Part shown: positions 23,898 through 31,989 of the stretch, in pieces
How positions within the stretch are numbered: position 1 is the stretch's first letter
How the letters are laid out: every line of letters starts with the position of its first letter
DNA from: Candidatus Gastranaerophilales bacterium
GTDB taxonomy: Bacteria > Cyanobacteriota > Vampirovibrionia > Gastranaerophilales > Gastranaerophilaceae
Direction of reading: 5' to 3'
Assembly (NCBI GenBank): GCA_944322785.1
Contig: CALUPW010000013.1
Coordinates: 1 to 46,477 of the forward strand
Length of the DNA: 46,477 nucleotides
Position numbers and translations under genes: made by a program
Notes under the pieces: generated by a model
Told to the model about the DNA's origin: nothing
What the model saw: the letters and a program-made list of their open reading frames with translations, nothing else
Database searches by the model: none

Positions 23898-26693
23898 ATG
23901 AAAGTTGGTAAAAAGGTTAAAGTTACATTAATATCATTGACTGCGGGAGCTTTGCTTGCAAGTATTCCGTTTGTTTTATATCTGAATGTTCTGCCGAAAG
24001 TTGTGGCAAGTCCGAAAGCACATGCTTTTGTTCAAAAAACAGTAAAAAAATCTATGGGGATTGATTTAGATATTGAAAATTCAACTCTGGAAACTTCTCT
24101 AAAACCCGTTTTAGGATTTAAGGTCGGCAAGATTACACTTTCAAAAGAGAACGATAAAATTGTTGATTTAGAAAATTTCGGTATAAAACTTACCTTCTCC
24201 GAACTTTTTAAAAAGCATATAATAATTAACGAACTCGGCGCAGATTATATTTTTGTTGATGTAAACAAGCTTTCAACACTTGCGGTGCCGGATAAAAAAG
24301 AAGAAAAGAAAAATCAAAATTTTGACTGGAATATTGATATTTTCAGCGCTAAAATGTTTGTAAAAGACTGTTTGTTTACCTTTAAAGCTGAACCCGATAC
24401 CTTTATAAGATTTCAGGGAAAAGATTTTGAAATAAACAATCAGGATAAAAAGAATTATATCCACTTTAAGCTTCAAACCGAGTTTGAAAAAAATAACAAA
24501 AAAATATATCTTGTCGCAGCGGACAGAGATTGTATTTTTATTGAAGACAACAAAATTAATGTAAAAGATTTCAGATTCTTTATTAACCGTTCAAAAATTG
24601 TTGTTAATGCATACGCTGATAACAAGAAGAATTATTATCTGGAAGCCGTTACTAACAACTTTAATATAAAAGATATTATTGAAATACTTGAATCCAATCT
24701 GATTATAAACAACGGAAGCACTCTTCTTGCAGGATTTAAAGATTTAAGCGGCTCATTTAATTCAAAAGTCGTAATTAAAGATAATAAAATCGACGGAAAA
24801 ATAACACTGAACAAATTTTCATGTATTCTCATTCCGCTAAACAACCTCCGGCTCAATCTGAACGGAGGAACAGCAATTGTAAATAATAAAGATATTTCAA
24901 TAAAAGATGTAACCGGCTATTACGGCAAAAGCAGCGCAAATTCATTAAAAATTTACGGCGGAATTTATGATTATTTTAAAACCGCAAAAACCAATTTCAC
25001 AATAGATACAATTGCAACAAATGAATTTGCAGTAAATCATCTTTCAAAGGTTGTCGGATATCCTTTTTCAATTGTCGGAAAAGGCGGCGGAACCCGTATA
25101 ATTTTTGACGCATTAGGTGACAAAATGGATTTGACCGTTTTGTTTAAACTTGCAAAAGGCGACGATATTCTTGTTGACGGGATGTCTTTAAGTCCGACAT
25201 CCTATGACCGTGCAGCAAAAGCCGTAATGCATTTTAAAGGCGACAATATAAATATAGAAACAATTAATTACTATATAGCCCAGACTATCCAGAAAGGTTC
25301 AAAAGTCAAACCGATTTTGACAATCAGCGGAAACGTCACAATGGCTGGTATTATAAAAGATATGGGATTTGATATACCCAATCCCCTGCCCAGTGAATTT
25401 TTAAATCTTTTTGTACAGCAAAAAGTCTTTAAACGGGGTACAATCGCAGGCAATCTTCATTACGTAAATACCGGTAATGTTCCAAAAATTCAAGGAGATA
25501 TGAAAATTCTAGGTATGCGGATTCCGGCCCAAAGGCTGTTTATTAAAGAAGCAACACTCAAAACAGATGACTCCTCAATTATTCTGAGTTCTAACGGCCG
25601 CTATAGAAGAACCGCATACGAAGTTTCCGGCAATATCAAAAATCAGCTGGTTTTCCCTATTATTGTGAACAATATAAATCTGAAAATTGATGAAATAGAT
25701 ATAGAAAGAATTTTAAATTCATTCAACAGCCAGACAGCGTCAACTCAAATAAATAAAGAAGAATTTGCGGTTACGGAAGATCTGGACGCCAAAACTGACG
25801 AGCAGCTTGATAATGACGAAACAGCACCTCTTTTAAATCCGGGGCTGCTGGTTATAAAAAGATGTATTTTGAATGTTGTAAAAGGCTCATACAAAGATAT
25901 CAACTTCGGAAACATTTTTGCAAATCTTACTCTTGATGAAAACTGTATTCTTCGTGTAAATTCCAACAGATTTGATATTGCAGAAGGTATTTCCTCAACA
26001 AAAGTTGAATGTGACCTTAAAAAACATCTTTATTCAATTAAACTCGGAATAAAAGATGTAAACAGCGATATTATGGCAACTTCGCTTCTTGCATTAAAAC
26101 GTGAAATCTCAGGCAAAGCGAGCGGTCTGATTGAACTTAATACGGATGACAGCCTAAAATTAAACGGTTTAATTAAATTTGCGGTTGTTGACGGCACAAT
26201 TCAAAAAATCGGACTTGTTGAATATGTTCTGAAATTCGCATCTCTTTTCCGCAACCCGCTTGCAATGATTAGTCCTTCAACTTTCGGGGATCTGGTAAAT
26301 ATTCCGGAGGGCAACTTTGACAAAATTACAGGCGAACTCTATATGAAGGATAATGTTGTGGAAAGAATCAACATCAAATCTCAGGCAGACCAGCTGAGTG
26401 CGTTTATTGTCGGAAGATTTGATCTGGAAACAAGAGATGCTACTTTGCGAATTTATACAAAAATGAGCAATGCTAAAAAAGGTTTTGCTGGAGCTTTGCG
26501 TAATATTTCATTAAACAGTCTGGCAAACAGAGTTCCGCTAAGCAGCCGCAATGACAGCAATTATTATTCCGCGGAGCTTTCTCAGCTGCCGGAAATCAAT
26601 GCGGATGAAAAGGATTGTCAGGTATTTTTGACAACTGTTGACGGCGACGTTGAGCATAACAATTTCTTGTCGTCATTAAAAAGAATTAAATAA
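23898..26693 (+). CDS. AsmA-family envelope protein
   Basis: About 931 residues: one N-terminal membrane anchor (about 5-30), then a long beta-rich periplasmic region ending in an AsmA_2-like C-terminal domain (SGKASGLIELNTDDSLKLNG through FVVGRFDLETRDATLRI-like segments, about 735-880). AsmA/TamB proteins bridge the inner and outer membranes and are thought to carry phospholipids; presence here argues for a diderm cell. I start at the ATG at 23898, with the AGGTGA Shine-Dalgarno sequence 5 bases upstream, rather than at the GTG at 23889, which is itself part of that sequence. Confidence 0.83.
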   Translation: MKVGKKVKVTLISLTAGALLASIPFVLYLNVLPKVVASPKAHAFVQKTVKKSMGIDLDIENSTLETSLKPVLGFKVGKITLSKENDKIVDLENFGIKLTFSELFKKHIIINELGADYIFVDVNKLSTLAVPDKKEEKKNQNFDWNIDIFSAKMFVKDCLFTFKAEPDTFIRFQGKDFEINNQDKKNYIHFKLQTEFEKNNKKIYLVAADRDCIFIEDNKINVKDFRFFINRSKIVVNAYADNKKNYYLEAVTNNFNIKDIIEILESNLIINNGSTLLAGFKDLSGSFNSKVVIKDNKIDGKITLNKFSCILIPLNNLRLNLNGGTAIVNNKDISIKDVTGYYGKSSANSLKIYGGIYDYFKTAKTNFTIDTIATNEFAVNHLSKVVGYPFSIVGKGGGTRIIFDALGDKMDLTVLFKLAKGDDILVDGMSLSPTSYDRAAKAVMHFKGDNINIETINYYIAQTIQKGSKVKPILTISGNVTMAGIIKDMGFDIPNPLPSEFLNLFVQQKVFKRGTIAGNLHYVNTGNVPKIQGDMKILGMRIPAQRLFIKEATLKTDDSSIILSSNGRYRRTAYEVSGNIKNQLVFPIIVNNINLKIDEIDIERILNSFNSQTASTQINKEEFAVTEDLDAKTDEQLDNDETAPLLNPGLLVIKRCILNVVKGSYKDINFGNIFANLTLDENCILRVNSNRFDIAEGISSTKVECDLKKHLYSIKLGIKDVNSDIMATSLLALKREISGKASGLIELNTDDSLKLNGLIKFAVVDGTIQKIGLVEYVLKFASLFRNPLAMISPSTFGDLVNIPEGNFDKITGELYMKDNVVERINIKSQADQLSAFIVGRFDLETRDATLRIYTKMSNAKKGFAGALRNISLNSLANRVPLSSRNDSNYYSAELSQLPEINADEKDCQVFLTTVDGDVEHNNFLSSLKRIK

Positions 26694-26759
26694 CAGTTTA
26701 AATCAATATTTCATTTGCTTGTGCGTCAAATTTCATAATGAGCGCAAAAGAAAAAATAC

Positions 26760-27230
26760 TTAACCGCCAAGCCGATTTTTTCCGGAATTAAGTTTAATTA
26801 CATTGTTTTTGATTTTTAAATACCTTTCACACTGTTTTACTCTGTCATATCCCAGCATAATTCCTAATATAAAATCCTGTTCGGCCGTAAGTTCATTAAG
26901 TTTTGGATTGAATGTTTTTACAACATTAACACAGTCTTTTTCGCCGAAATAGACGTTAATTTTTCCGTTTGGTATTTCATGAATTACATAATCTATATTT
27001 TCATGTACAAGCCGGTTTTCAATTGAATCTCTGTGTTTTGCTTTTTCTGTTGTTAAAATAAGATTTCTGATACCTTTTTTATACTCATAGATATGATGAT
27101 GGAATACCCGCAAATCTGAATATTCCGCATTTTTTGCATCCTCAGTTTTTGAATTGTAGTAGTTTTTGAGTTTTGCTGATTTAAACGCAAAATGTGTATA
27201 TATTGAAGGTGTTGAAAAATATACTTTCAT
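26760..27230 (-). CDS. DUF2023 family protein with N-terminal extension
   Basis: Residues about 41-148 match DUF2023 well: VFHHHIYEYKKGIRNLIL near the start, then NVYFGEKDCVNVVK, and FILGIMLGYDRVKQCERYL near the end. The family is small, widespread in anaerobes and of unknown function. Family members usually begin at the HHHIYEYKKG block. Here about 40 extra residues precede it (MKVYFSTPSIYTHFAFKSAK and a charged stretch). That leader resembles those of two other proteins in the window. Confidence 0.87.
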   Translation of the reverse strand: MKVYFSTPSIYTHFAFKSAKLKNYYNSKTEDAKNAEYSDLRVFHHHIYEYKKGIRNLILTTEKAKHRDSIENRLVHENIDYVIHEIPNGKINVYFGEKDCVNVVKTFNPKLNELTAEQDFILGIMLGYDRVKQCERYLKIKNNVIKLNSGKNRLGG

Positions 27231-27300
27231 TTTAGTTAGTCACTCCTAACTTTTATGATAACATCTCTTTATATTATGTCAAGATAGTTTATGTTTGGGT

Positions 27301-27306
27301 TATAAT
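27301..27306 (+). promoter_or_regulatory. -10 element of the acyltransferase operon
   Basis: A perfect TATAAT ends 13 bases before the ATG at 27320. The expected transcription start leaves a leader of about 7 bases with no Shine-Dalgarno sequence, so the message would be nearly leaderless. Confidence 0.5.
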
Positions 27307-27319
27307 TTTTTAGCAGACA

Positions 27320-28396
27320 ATGACAAAAATTTTTAATAACAAAATTAATCTTTTAAAAGCTTTAGCAATTCTTACTGTAGTTTCGGGTCATCTGGAATTT
27401 TCAATAATTCCGATGTTTCCGCCGTATTCGTTTCAAATTATTCTGTTCTTTTTTATTGCAGGAATGCTTTTTAATGAAAAATATTCGTTTTTTGAATACA
27501 TAAAACGCCGCATAAAAAGTTTAATGATTCCGTACTTTTTGTATGAGCTTGTTTATCTGGGGATTACTTTTTTGATAACCCCCTTAACGGGCAAATTTTG
27601 GGGGTTTACACCATCATTCAAAAACGAACTTTTGATACCTTTTGTCACCGGACACCAGCTTGATTTGATTTCCCCGTTGTGGTTTGTACCGCAGCTTTTT
27701 ATAAGTTTGATTATATTTTACTGGATAATAAAACTTTTTAACAAAATTAATCTCACATCTGTTTTGCGGTTTATTATCTTTTTGATTTTTGCACTTGTAT
27801 CCATTCAGATGGGAAAATTTGCCGAAAATATTTATATTCTGCCTGTTTTAAGAACTTTATTTTCATTATTATTTATTTATGCAGGATATTTTTATACACA
27901 TAAAATCGAAAATATGATAAATATTTTTACACCAAAAATTTTTGGCGCCGTAATTATTTTTCAAGCACTCTTATGGCTCACAAATGCAGACTATACACCG
28001 CAGGACGGTATCGGATTAAGTTTCATATTAGTATGGGGCGAGTTTGACAACTGGATTGTCCCGATTTTGACGAGTTTTACCGGTATATGGATAAGTCTTT
28101 TCCTTGTTGAGGTGTTTTATAATTATCTTAAAGATTGGAAATTTATTAACCAAATCGGACAAAATACATATCACATAATGGCAAATCATCTGCTTGTTTT
28201 TAATATAATAACCTATACAATGCTTTATTTAAAAGGAATTCCGTTTGATATCAAAAACAATGCGGATATTTACTGGTTTTACTGCCCGCTTAAATTAACA
28301 TATTTTTATTTTGTCACAGGAATTCTATCAACTACATATCTGGGAGTGTTTTTGAAATTTCTGAAACGAAAAATATGGGGGAAGTGTGAAAATTAA
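27320..28396 (+). CDS. Acyltransferase-3 family membrane protein
   Basis: A 358-residue integral membrane protein with about ten hydrophobic helices. It starts with NLLKALAILTVVSGHLEF, where the conserved His of the acyltransferase-3 family sits in the first helix, and continues with a conserved Arg-rich loop (YIKRRIKSLMIPYFLYEL). Such enzymes transfer acetyl or other acyl groups across the membrane onto surface sugars, peptidoglycan or lipids. The next gene starts inside its last codons (11-base overlap), giving an operon with the nucleotidyltransferase and TolC genes. Confidence 0.88.
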   Translation: MTKIFNNKINLLKALAILTVVSGHLEFSIIPMFPPYSFQIILFFFIAGMLFNEKYSFFEYIKRRIKSLMIPYFLYELVYLGITFLITPLTGKFWGFTPSFKNELLIPFVTGHQLDLISPLWFVPQLFISLIIFYWIIKLFNKINLTSVLRFIIFLIFALVSIQMGKFAENIYILPVLRTLFSLLFIYAGYFYTHKIENMINIFTPKIFGAVIIFQALLWLTNADYTPQDGIGLSFILVWGEFDNWIVPILTSFTGIWISLFLVEVFYNYLKDWKFINQIGQNTYHIMANHLLVFNIITYTMLYLKGIPFDIKNNADIYWFYCPLKLTYFYFVTGILSTTYLGVFLKFLKRKIWGKCEN

Positions 28397-29315
28397 TAAT
28401 GCAGTTTTCAGGAACAAATTTTTTATAAAACCTGTACCTTTTACACCTTATAAACAAAATATTTCTTTCCTTGCAAAAGATACATTTCAAAAAACGGAGA
28501 ATATCAAAAAAATGGATATAACAACAAAAAATAACGAAATCTTAAATAAAATGACAGAAGATTACAAGCGGCTGGAAGGTGTTGATGCGATTGTTTTAGG
28601 AGGCTCATCAACCGTTAAAAATGCTGACAACCGTTCGGATTTTGATATTTATATTTATTCAAAAGAAGAACCCGATGTTGAGCAGCGGCGCAAAATTGCA
28701 TTAAAGTATTCGGAAAATCCCGAAATTGACAATCATTATTTTGAAACAGGCGACGTTTATTATCTAAAGGAAACCGGAAAGCCGATTGATATAATGTACC
28801 GTTCACTTGAAGGCATAGAACAAAATATAAAATCCGTATGGATTGACGGAAACGCTTCTCTCGGCTATACAACCTGTTTTGTTGACAATGTAAACAAATC
28901 TCAAATCCTATTTGACAGAAACGGAAAATTCAGAGAACTTCAGCGATTGACGCAGACACCATATCCCGACAAGCTTGCGGATAATATTATAAAAAAGAAT
29001 TTTGCATATTTAAAAGATGTTATGTTTTCATATTATGACCAGCTTAGTTCAGCCGTAAAACGTGACGATTACGTGAGCGTCAATCATAGAACGTCAGCTT
29101 TTCTTGCAAGTTATTTTGATATAATATTTGCAAAAAATAAAATTCTTAATCCCGGTGAAAAGAAACTCGTTCAATTTGCTTTGAAAAATTGCAAAATCCT
29201 GCCGGAAAATTTTGAAAAAGATGTTAACAATCTTGCGGTCGGGCCGGTTGACATAAGGTTAAAAACAGCGGAAAATATGGTTGAAAATTTGAGAAAAATT
29301 TTGCGGGTAAAATGA
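28386..29315 (+). CDS. Nucleotidyltransferase-fold protein
   Basis: A 309-residue protein. GGSST (72-76) followed by SDFDIYIY (84-91) is the active-site pattern of the nucleotidyltransferase fold (G-G/S, then D-x-D), and a later PIDIMYR supplies a possible third acidic residue. The helical C-terminal half resembles that of DUF4037-like or aminoglycoside-type NTases. The GTG start at 28386 follows a run of five G bases. The first 30 residues (FFIKPVPFTPYKQNISFLAK) form a leader like those on other proteins here. The stop overlaps the TolC start by 4 bases. The substrate is unknown. Confidence 0.78.
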   Translation: MKINNAVFRNKFFIKPVPFTPYKQNISFLAKDTFQKTENIKKMDITTKNNEILNKMTEDYKRLEGVDAIVLGGSSTVKNADNRSDFDIYIYSKEEPDVEQRRKIALKYSENPEIDNHYFETGDVYYLKETGKPIDIMYRSLEGIEQNIKSVWIDGNASLGYTTCFVDNVNKSQILFDRNGKFRELQRLTQTPYPDKLADNIIKKNFAYLKDVMFSYYDQLSSAVKRDDYVSVNHRTSAFLASYFDIIFAKNKILNPGEKKLVQFALKNCKILPENFEKDVNNLAVGPVDIRLKTAENMVENLRKILRVK

Positions 29316-30841
29316 AAAAGAGTATGCGTTTTATAAAAATTCTGATAGTTTTAATATTGATTTTTGTACAGACAAATGTTTATGCAATAGAGGAGCCGAC
29401 AGTAAAAGACGGTGATGTTCTGACTCTGGATGAGTGTGTAAGCGTTGCAATAAACAACAGTCCTGTAATCAAAGGCAAAGCTTACAATCTTCAAATCGCA
29501 ATAAGTAATGTAGGAATTGCAAAATCCGTATATTTTCCGACACTCGGGTATGATGCGGGTGTTTATCAGGATTACAACTCAAATAAAAACTATAACGGCG
29601 CCTCAAACAGAGAACTTCCGCAGGTAAATGTATATTTAAGCCAGCTTCTCTGGAATTTCGGGAAGGCAAATTCCCTTATACGGATGGAGAGATTTTACAA
29701 ATTAGCCGCAGAATATGAGTTTCTTGACAGTATCTGCAATACGATTTTTGATGTCAAAATGAAATACAATGCACTTTTAAAAGCTGATGCAATGCTTGAA
29801 ATTGCCAAAAATAATCTTCTGTTGAACGAAAATCATCTGGAGTTGACTAAAAAACTTGCGGCAAAAGATTCCAAATACAAAATTGATTTGACAAATGCTC
29901 AAATTTATTTGAAGGAAGCAAAAATAAAACTTATTGATGCACAAAATAATTATAATCTTGCTCTTGCAGATCTTGGAAATTCCATGTATATTGCACCGGC
30001 ACCGGATTTTTCCGTAAAAAAATCCGATACGTTCAATTTTAACGATATATTTATGCCCGAAGTCAATGATGACACCGGTAAAGATAAAAATATCGTAGAT
30101 GTTGCATTAAAGACAAAAATCGAAAAAAATCAAGGCGCAAAGTTTAAAAAACTTCCTTATAAAATGAACGACTCATTTGTAATTGCAGAAAAAAACAGTC
30201 CTGATTTATGGGTTCTAGATGCAACGCTTTCGGCTATGAAACAATCGTTGCAATATGTGAAACACCAGTATTTTCCGGATTTGACGGGAAATGTAGGATA
30301 CGGATTTAATAATACACGGGATTATGCAAACAACAGCATAAGCATGTATGTCAATCTCACTTCAAACGTCAATATAAAACAGCTTAAACATGAAATCGAC
30401 CGTGCAGAAGCAGAAGTTAACCTTGCATCAAACGATGTTGACAAGTTCCGGCAGGATTTATATTTTGAGGTTAAAAAAGCCTATCTGAACGTATTGCGTG
30501 CGGAAAAACAGGTGAAATCCTCAGAAGATAAACTTTTGACCGCAAAAGAAAACTTTGAACTGGTCAATAATGCATACCAAACCGGCGATACTGATTATAT
30601 TGCCTATCAAAAAGCAAGAGAAGACTATAACAATTCAAAAATTCAATATGCGGAAATGCTTTATGAATACAACACCTCTCTTGCAAATCTGGAAATCGCT
30701 ATGCATACGCACGTTGACAACCTGCATGAAAAAGCAGAACATGCAATGCAATTCCACTACAAGGATTTGCTGAAAAATCTGGATGCCTCTTTGCAGTGCC
30801 ATGACCACAAACATGAAACACAGGATGAGCCGGAAGATTAA
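29312..30841 (+). CDS. TolC-family outer membrane efflux protein
   Basis: A 509-residue outer-membrane channel subunit with a signal peptide (about 1-25). The OEP domain shows in LTLDECVSVAINNSPVIKG, then long amphipathic helices rich in Ala, Asn and Lys, a DLTGNVGYGFNN strand block, and LYFEVKKAYLNVLRAEKQV near the end. Trimers form a tunnel for export by a tripartite pump or type I system. No pump or adaptor gene is adjacent. The last 45 residues are unusually His-rich (HTHVDN, HEKAEHAMQFHY, CHDHKHE), which might bind metal. A bidirectional terminator follows. Confidence 0.9.
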   Translation: MKKSMRFIKILIVLILIFVQTNVYAIEEPTVKDGDVLTLDECVSVAINNSPVIKGKAYNLQIAISNVGIAKSVYFPTLGYDAGVYQDYNSNKNYNGASNRELPQVNVYLSQLLWNFGKANSLIRMERFYKLAAEYEFLDSICNTIFDVKMKYNALLKADAMLEIAKNNLLLNENHLELTKKLAAKDSKYKIDLTNAQIYLKEAKIKLIDAQNNYNLALADLGNSMYIAPAPDFSVKKSDTFNFNDIFMPEVNDDTGKDKNIVDVALKTKIEKNQGAKFKKLPYKMNDSFVIAEKNSPDLWVLDATLSAMKQSLQYVKHQYFPDLTGNVGYGFNNTRDYANNSISMYVNLTSNVNIKQLKHEIDRAEAEVNLASNDVDKFRQDLYFEVKKAYLNVLRAEKQVKSSEDKLLTAKENFELVNNAYQTGDTDYIAYQKAREDYNNSKIQYAEMLYEYNTSLANLEIAMHTHVDNLHEKAEHAMQFHYKDLLKNLDASLQCHDHKHETQDEPED

Positions 30842-30846
30842 ACATT

Positions 30847-30879
30847 AAAAAAGGAACGATTTTAAACCGTTCCTTTTTT
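30847..30879. terminator. Bidirectional terminator between tolC and hsp20
   Basis: A perfect 12-bp inverted repeat (AAAAAAGGAACG/CGTTCCTTTTTT) between the converging TolC and Hsp20 genes. Its A- and T-rich arms give a T tract on either strand, so it can serve both genes. Confidence 0.88.
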
Positions 30880-30901
30880 GTGTGTTATATAGTGCGGCGG
30901 A

Positions 30902-31357
30902 TTATTCAACCGTAAGCTTTTTGTTGTGAGCTTTTTCTGCTTCCAGTTTAGGTGCCGTAATTTTTAATATTCCGTGTTCAAGTTTTGCATTCGTTTTTTC
31001 AACATCAATATCCATCGGGAAGTAAACAGATCTTGAAAATTCTCCGTATCTGAATTCGGATTTTCTGTAAGATTTAGTATTTTCTTCAGTGTCTTCTTCT
31101 TTTTTGGCATTGATTATTACATGGTTTTTGTCGATATCAATATCAAGATCTTCTTTTTTAACCCCCGGAAGTTCCGCTTTTACCTGATATTCGTTATCTT
31201 TTTCTTTGATTTCAACAGGGATAGTCAATTTGTCCATATCTTCGGTGAAAATATATTCAGGGAAAAGACTGTCAAAATTACGATTTAAAATAGAGCTGAT
31301 TTCATCATTTACTGATTTAATAAATCCGTCCGGTGATTTTTTAATTAAGAATTTCAT
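30902..31357 (-). CDS. Hsp20/alpha-crystallin small heat-shock protein
   Basis: A 151-residue ATP-independent chaperone that holds unfolding proteins in large oligomers. The alpha-crystallin domain spans about 45-140 (VEIKEKDNEYQVKAELPG, then VKKEDLDIDIDKNH and YGEFSRSVYFP). The LEHGILKITAP block carries the typical G-x-L motif, with an I/L-rich tail after it. It has a GGAG Shine-Dalgarno sequence. A tandem TTAAC motif lies about 75 bases upstream of its start. Confidence 0.93.
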   Translation of the reverse strand: MKFLIKKSPDGFIKSVNDEISSILNRNFDSLFPEYIFTEDMDKLTIPVEIKEKDNEYQVKAELPGVKKEDLDIDIDKNHVIINAKKEEDTEENTKSYRKSEFRYGEFSRSVYFPMDIDVEKTNAKLEHGILKITAPKLEAEKAHNKKLTVE

Positions 31358-31430
31358 ATTTATCTCCTTTCAGTTTCTTATTATTCTCTACACCTATATT
31401 ATTACTCCGGTTTTAGATAAATCTTAATTC

Positions 31431-31448
31431 TTTAACCAAAAATTAACA
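31431..31448. promoter_or_regulatory. TTAACC-N5-TTAACA direct repeat, copy 1
   Basis: An 18-base sequence that recurs exactly at 37179-37196. It consists of two TTAAC(C/A) units 11 bp apart, the layout used by OmpR-family response regulators such as PhoP/PhoB. It lies upstream of hsp20. Function is inferred only from the arrangement. Confidence 0.4.
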
Positions 31449-31560
31449 ATCAGCCGGAAGGCTAAGACCTGTGTCGATTTGTTTAATTATTATGAAAATT
31501 TTTAAGATAAAATCTGGAAATTTAATAAATTTTGTGTTATAAAAAAAGAGTACATGAAAT

Positions 31561-31709
31561 GTCGGAGTGGTAGGAAGCCCGAGGTCATACACAAAAGGAA
31601 ATGATTAAGTATCATTTCCGGCCGTTAACACCGGAACGTGCAAGCGGAGCGGCGCACTTACACCACAATGATGTTAAAATAACCGTGAAAATTGAATAAA
31701 TGTTGAAAT
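31561..31709 (+). repeat. tRNA-Leu-associated tandem repeat, unit 1
   Basis: First of two 149-bp direct repeats that differ at one visible position (TTACACC against TTCCACC). Each starts with GTCGGAGTGGT, the first 11 bases of the adjacent tRNA-Leu, and then departs from the tRNA. Each contains a strong hairpin with a 9-bp perfect stem (GGAAATGAT/ATCATTTCC, 31597-31619) and a TAAGT loop, then a GC-rich tail with a GCGGAGCG core. A TATAAA lies just upstream of the first unit. Confidence 0.9.
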
Positions 31710-31858
31710 GTCGGAGTGGTAGGAAGCCCGAGGTCATACACAAAAGGAAATGATTAAGTATCATTTCCGGCCGTTAACACCGGAACGTGCAAGCGGAGCG
31801 GCGCACTTCCACCACAATGATGTTAAAATAACCGTGAAAATTGAATAAATGTTGAAAT
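31710..31858 (+). repeat. tRNA-Leu-associated tandem repeat, unit 2
   Basis: Second 149-bp unit. It ends exactly where tRNA-Leu(CAG) begins, so the tRNA acts as the 5' end of a would-be third unit. This phase-locking to the tRNA 5' end is what an element targeting or duplicating that end would leave. Confidence 0.9.
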
Positions 31859-31939
31859 GTCGGAGTGGTGGAATGGTAGACACGTACGTTTCAGGTGCGT
31901 ATGGAGAAATCTGTGTGGGTTCAAGTCCCATCTCCGACA
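31859..31939 (+). tRNA. tRNA-Leu (anticodon CAG)
   Basis: An 81-base class II tRNA. The acceptor stem GTCGGAG pairs with CTCCGAC, with discriminator A. The D arm carries GGTAGACAC, typical of leucine tRNAs; the anticodon loop TTCAGGT reads CAG, a long variable arm follows, and the T arm has GGGTTCAAGTCCC. The 3' CCA is not encoded. A terminator follows at once. Confidence 0.95.
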
Positions 31940-31941
31940 TT

Positions 31942-31973
31942 AAAAAAAGAGGTCATTTGACCTCTTTTTTTTT
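31942..31973 (+). terminator. Terminator after tRNA-Leu(CAG)
   Basis: An A-rich 12-bp stem (arm ending in GAGGTCA, partner TGACCTC) with a 2-base loop and a run of T. It ends the tRNA transcript and also faces the converging adhesin gene. Confidence 0.85.
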
Positions 31974-31989
31974 ATATTGCTATTATTCT

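Noticed and set aside
31561..31858. CRISPR array
   Set aside because: There are only two long, nearly identical 149-bp units with no unique spacers, and no cas genes nearby.
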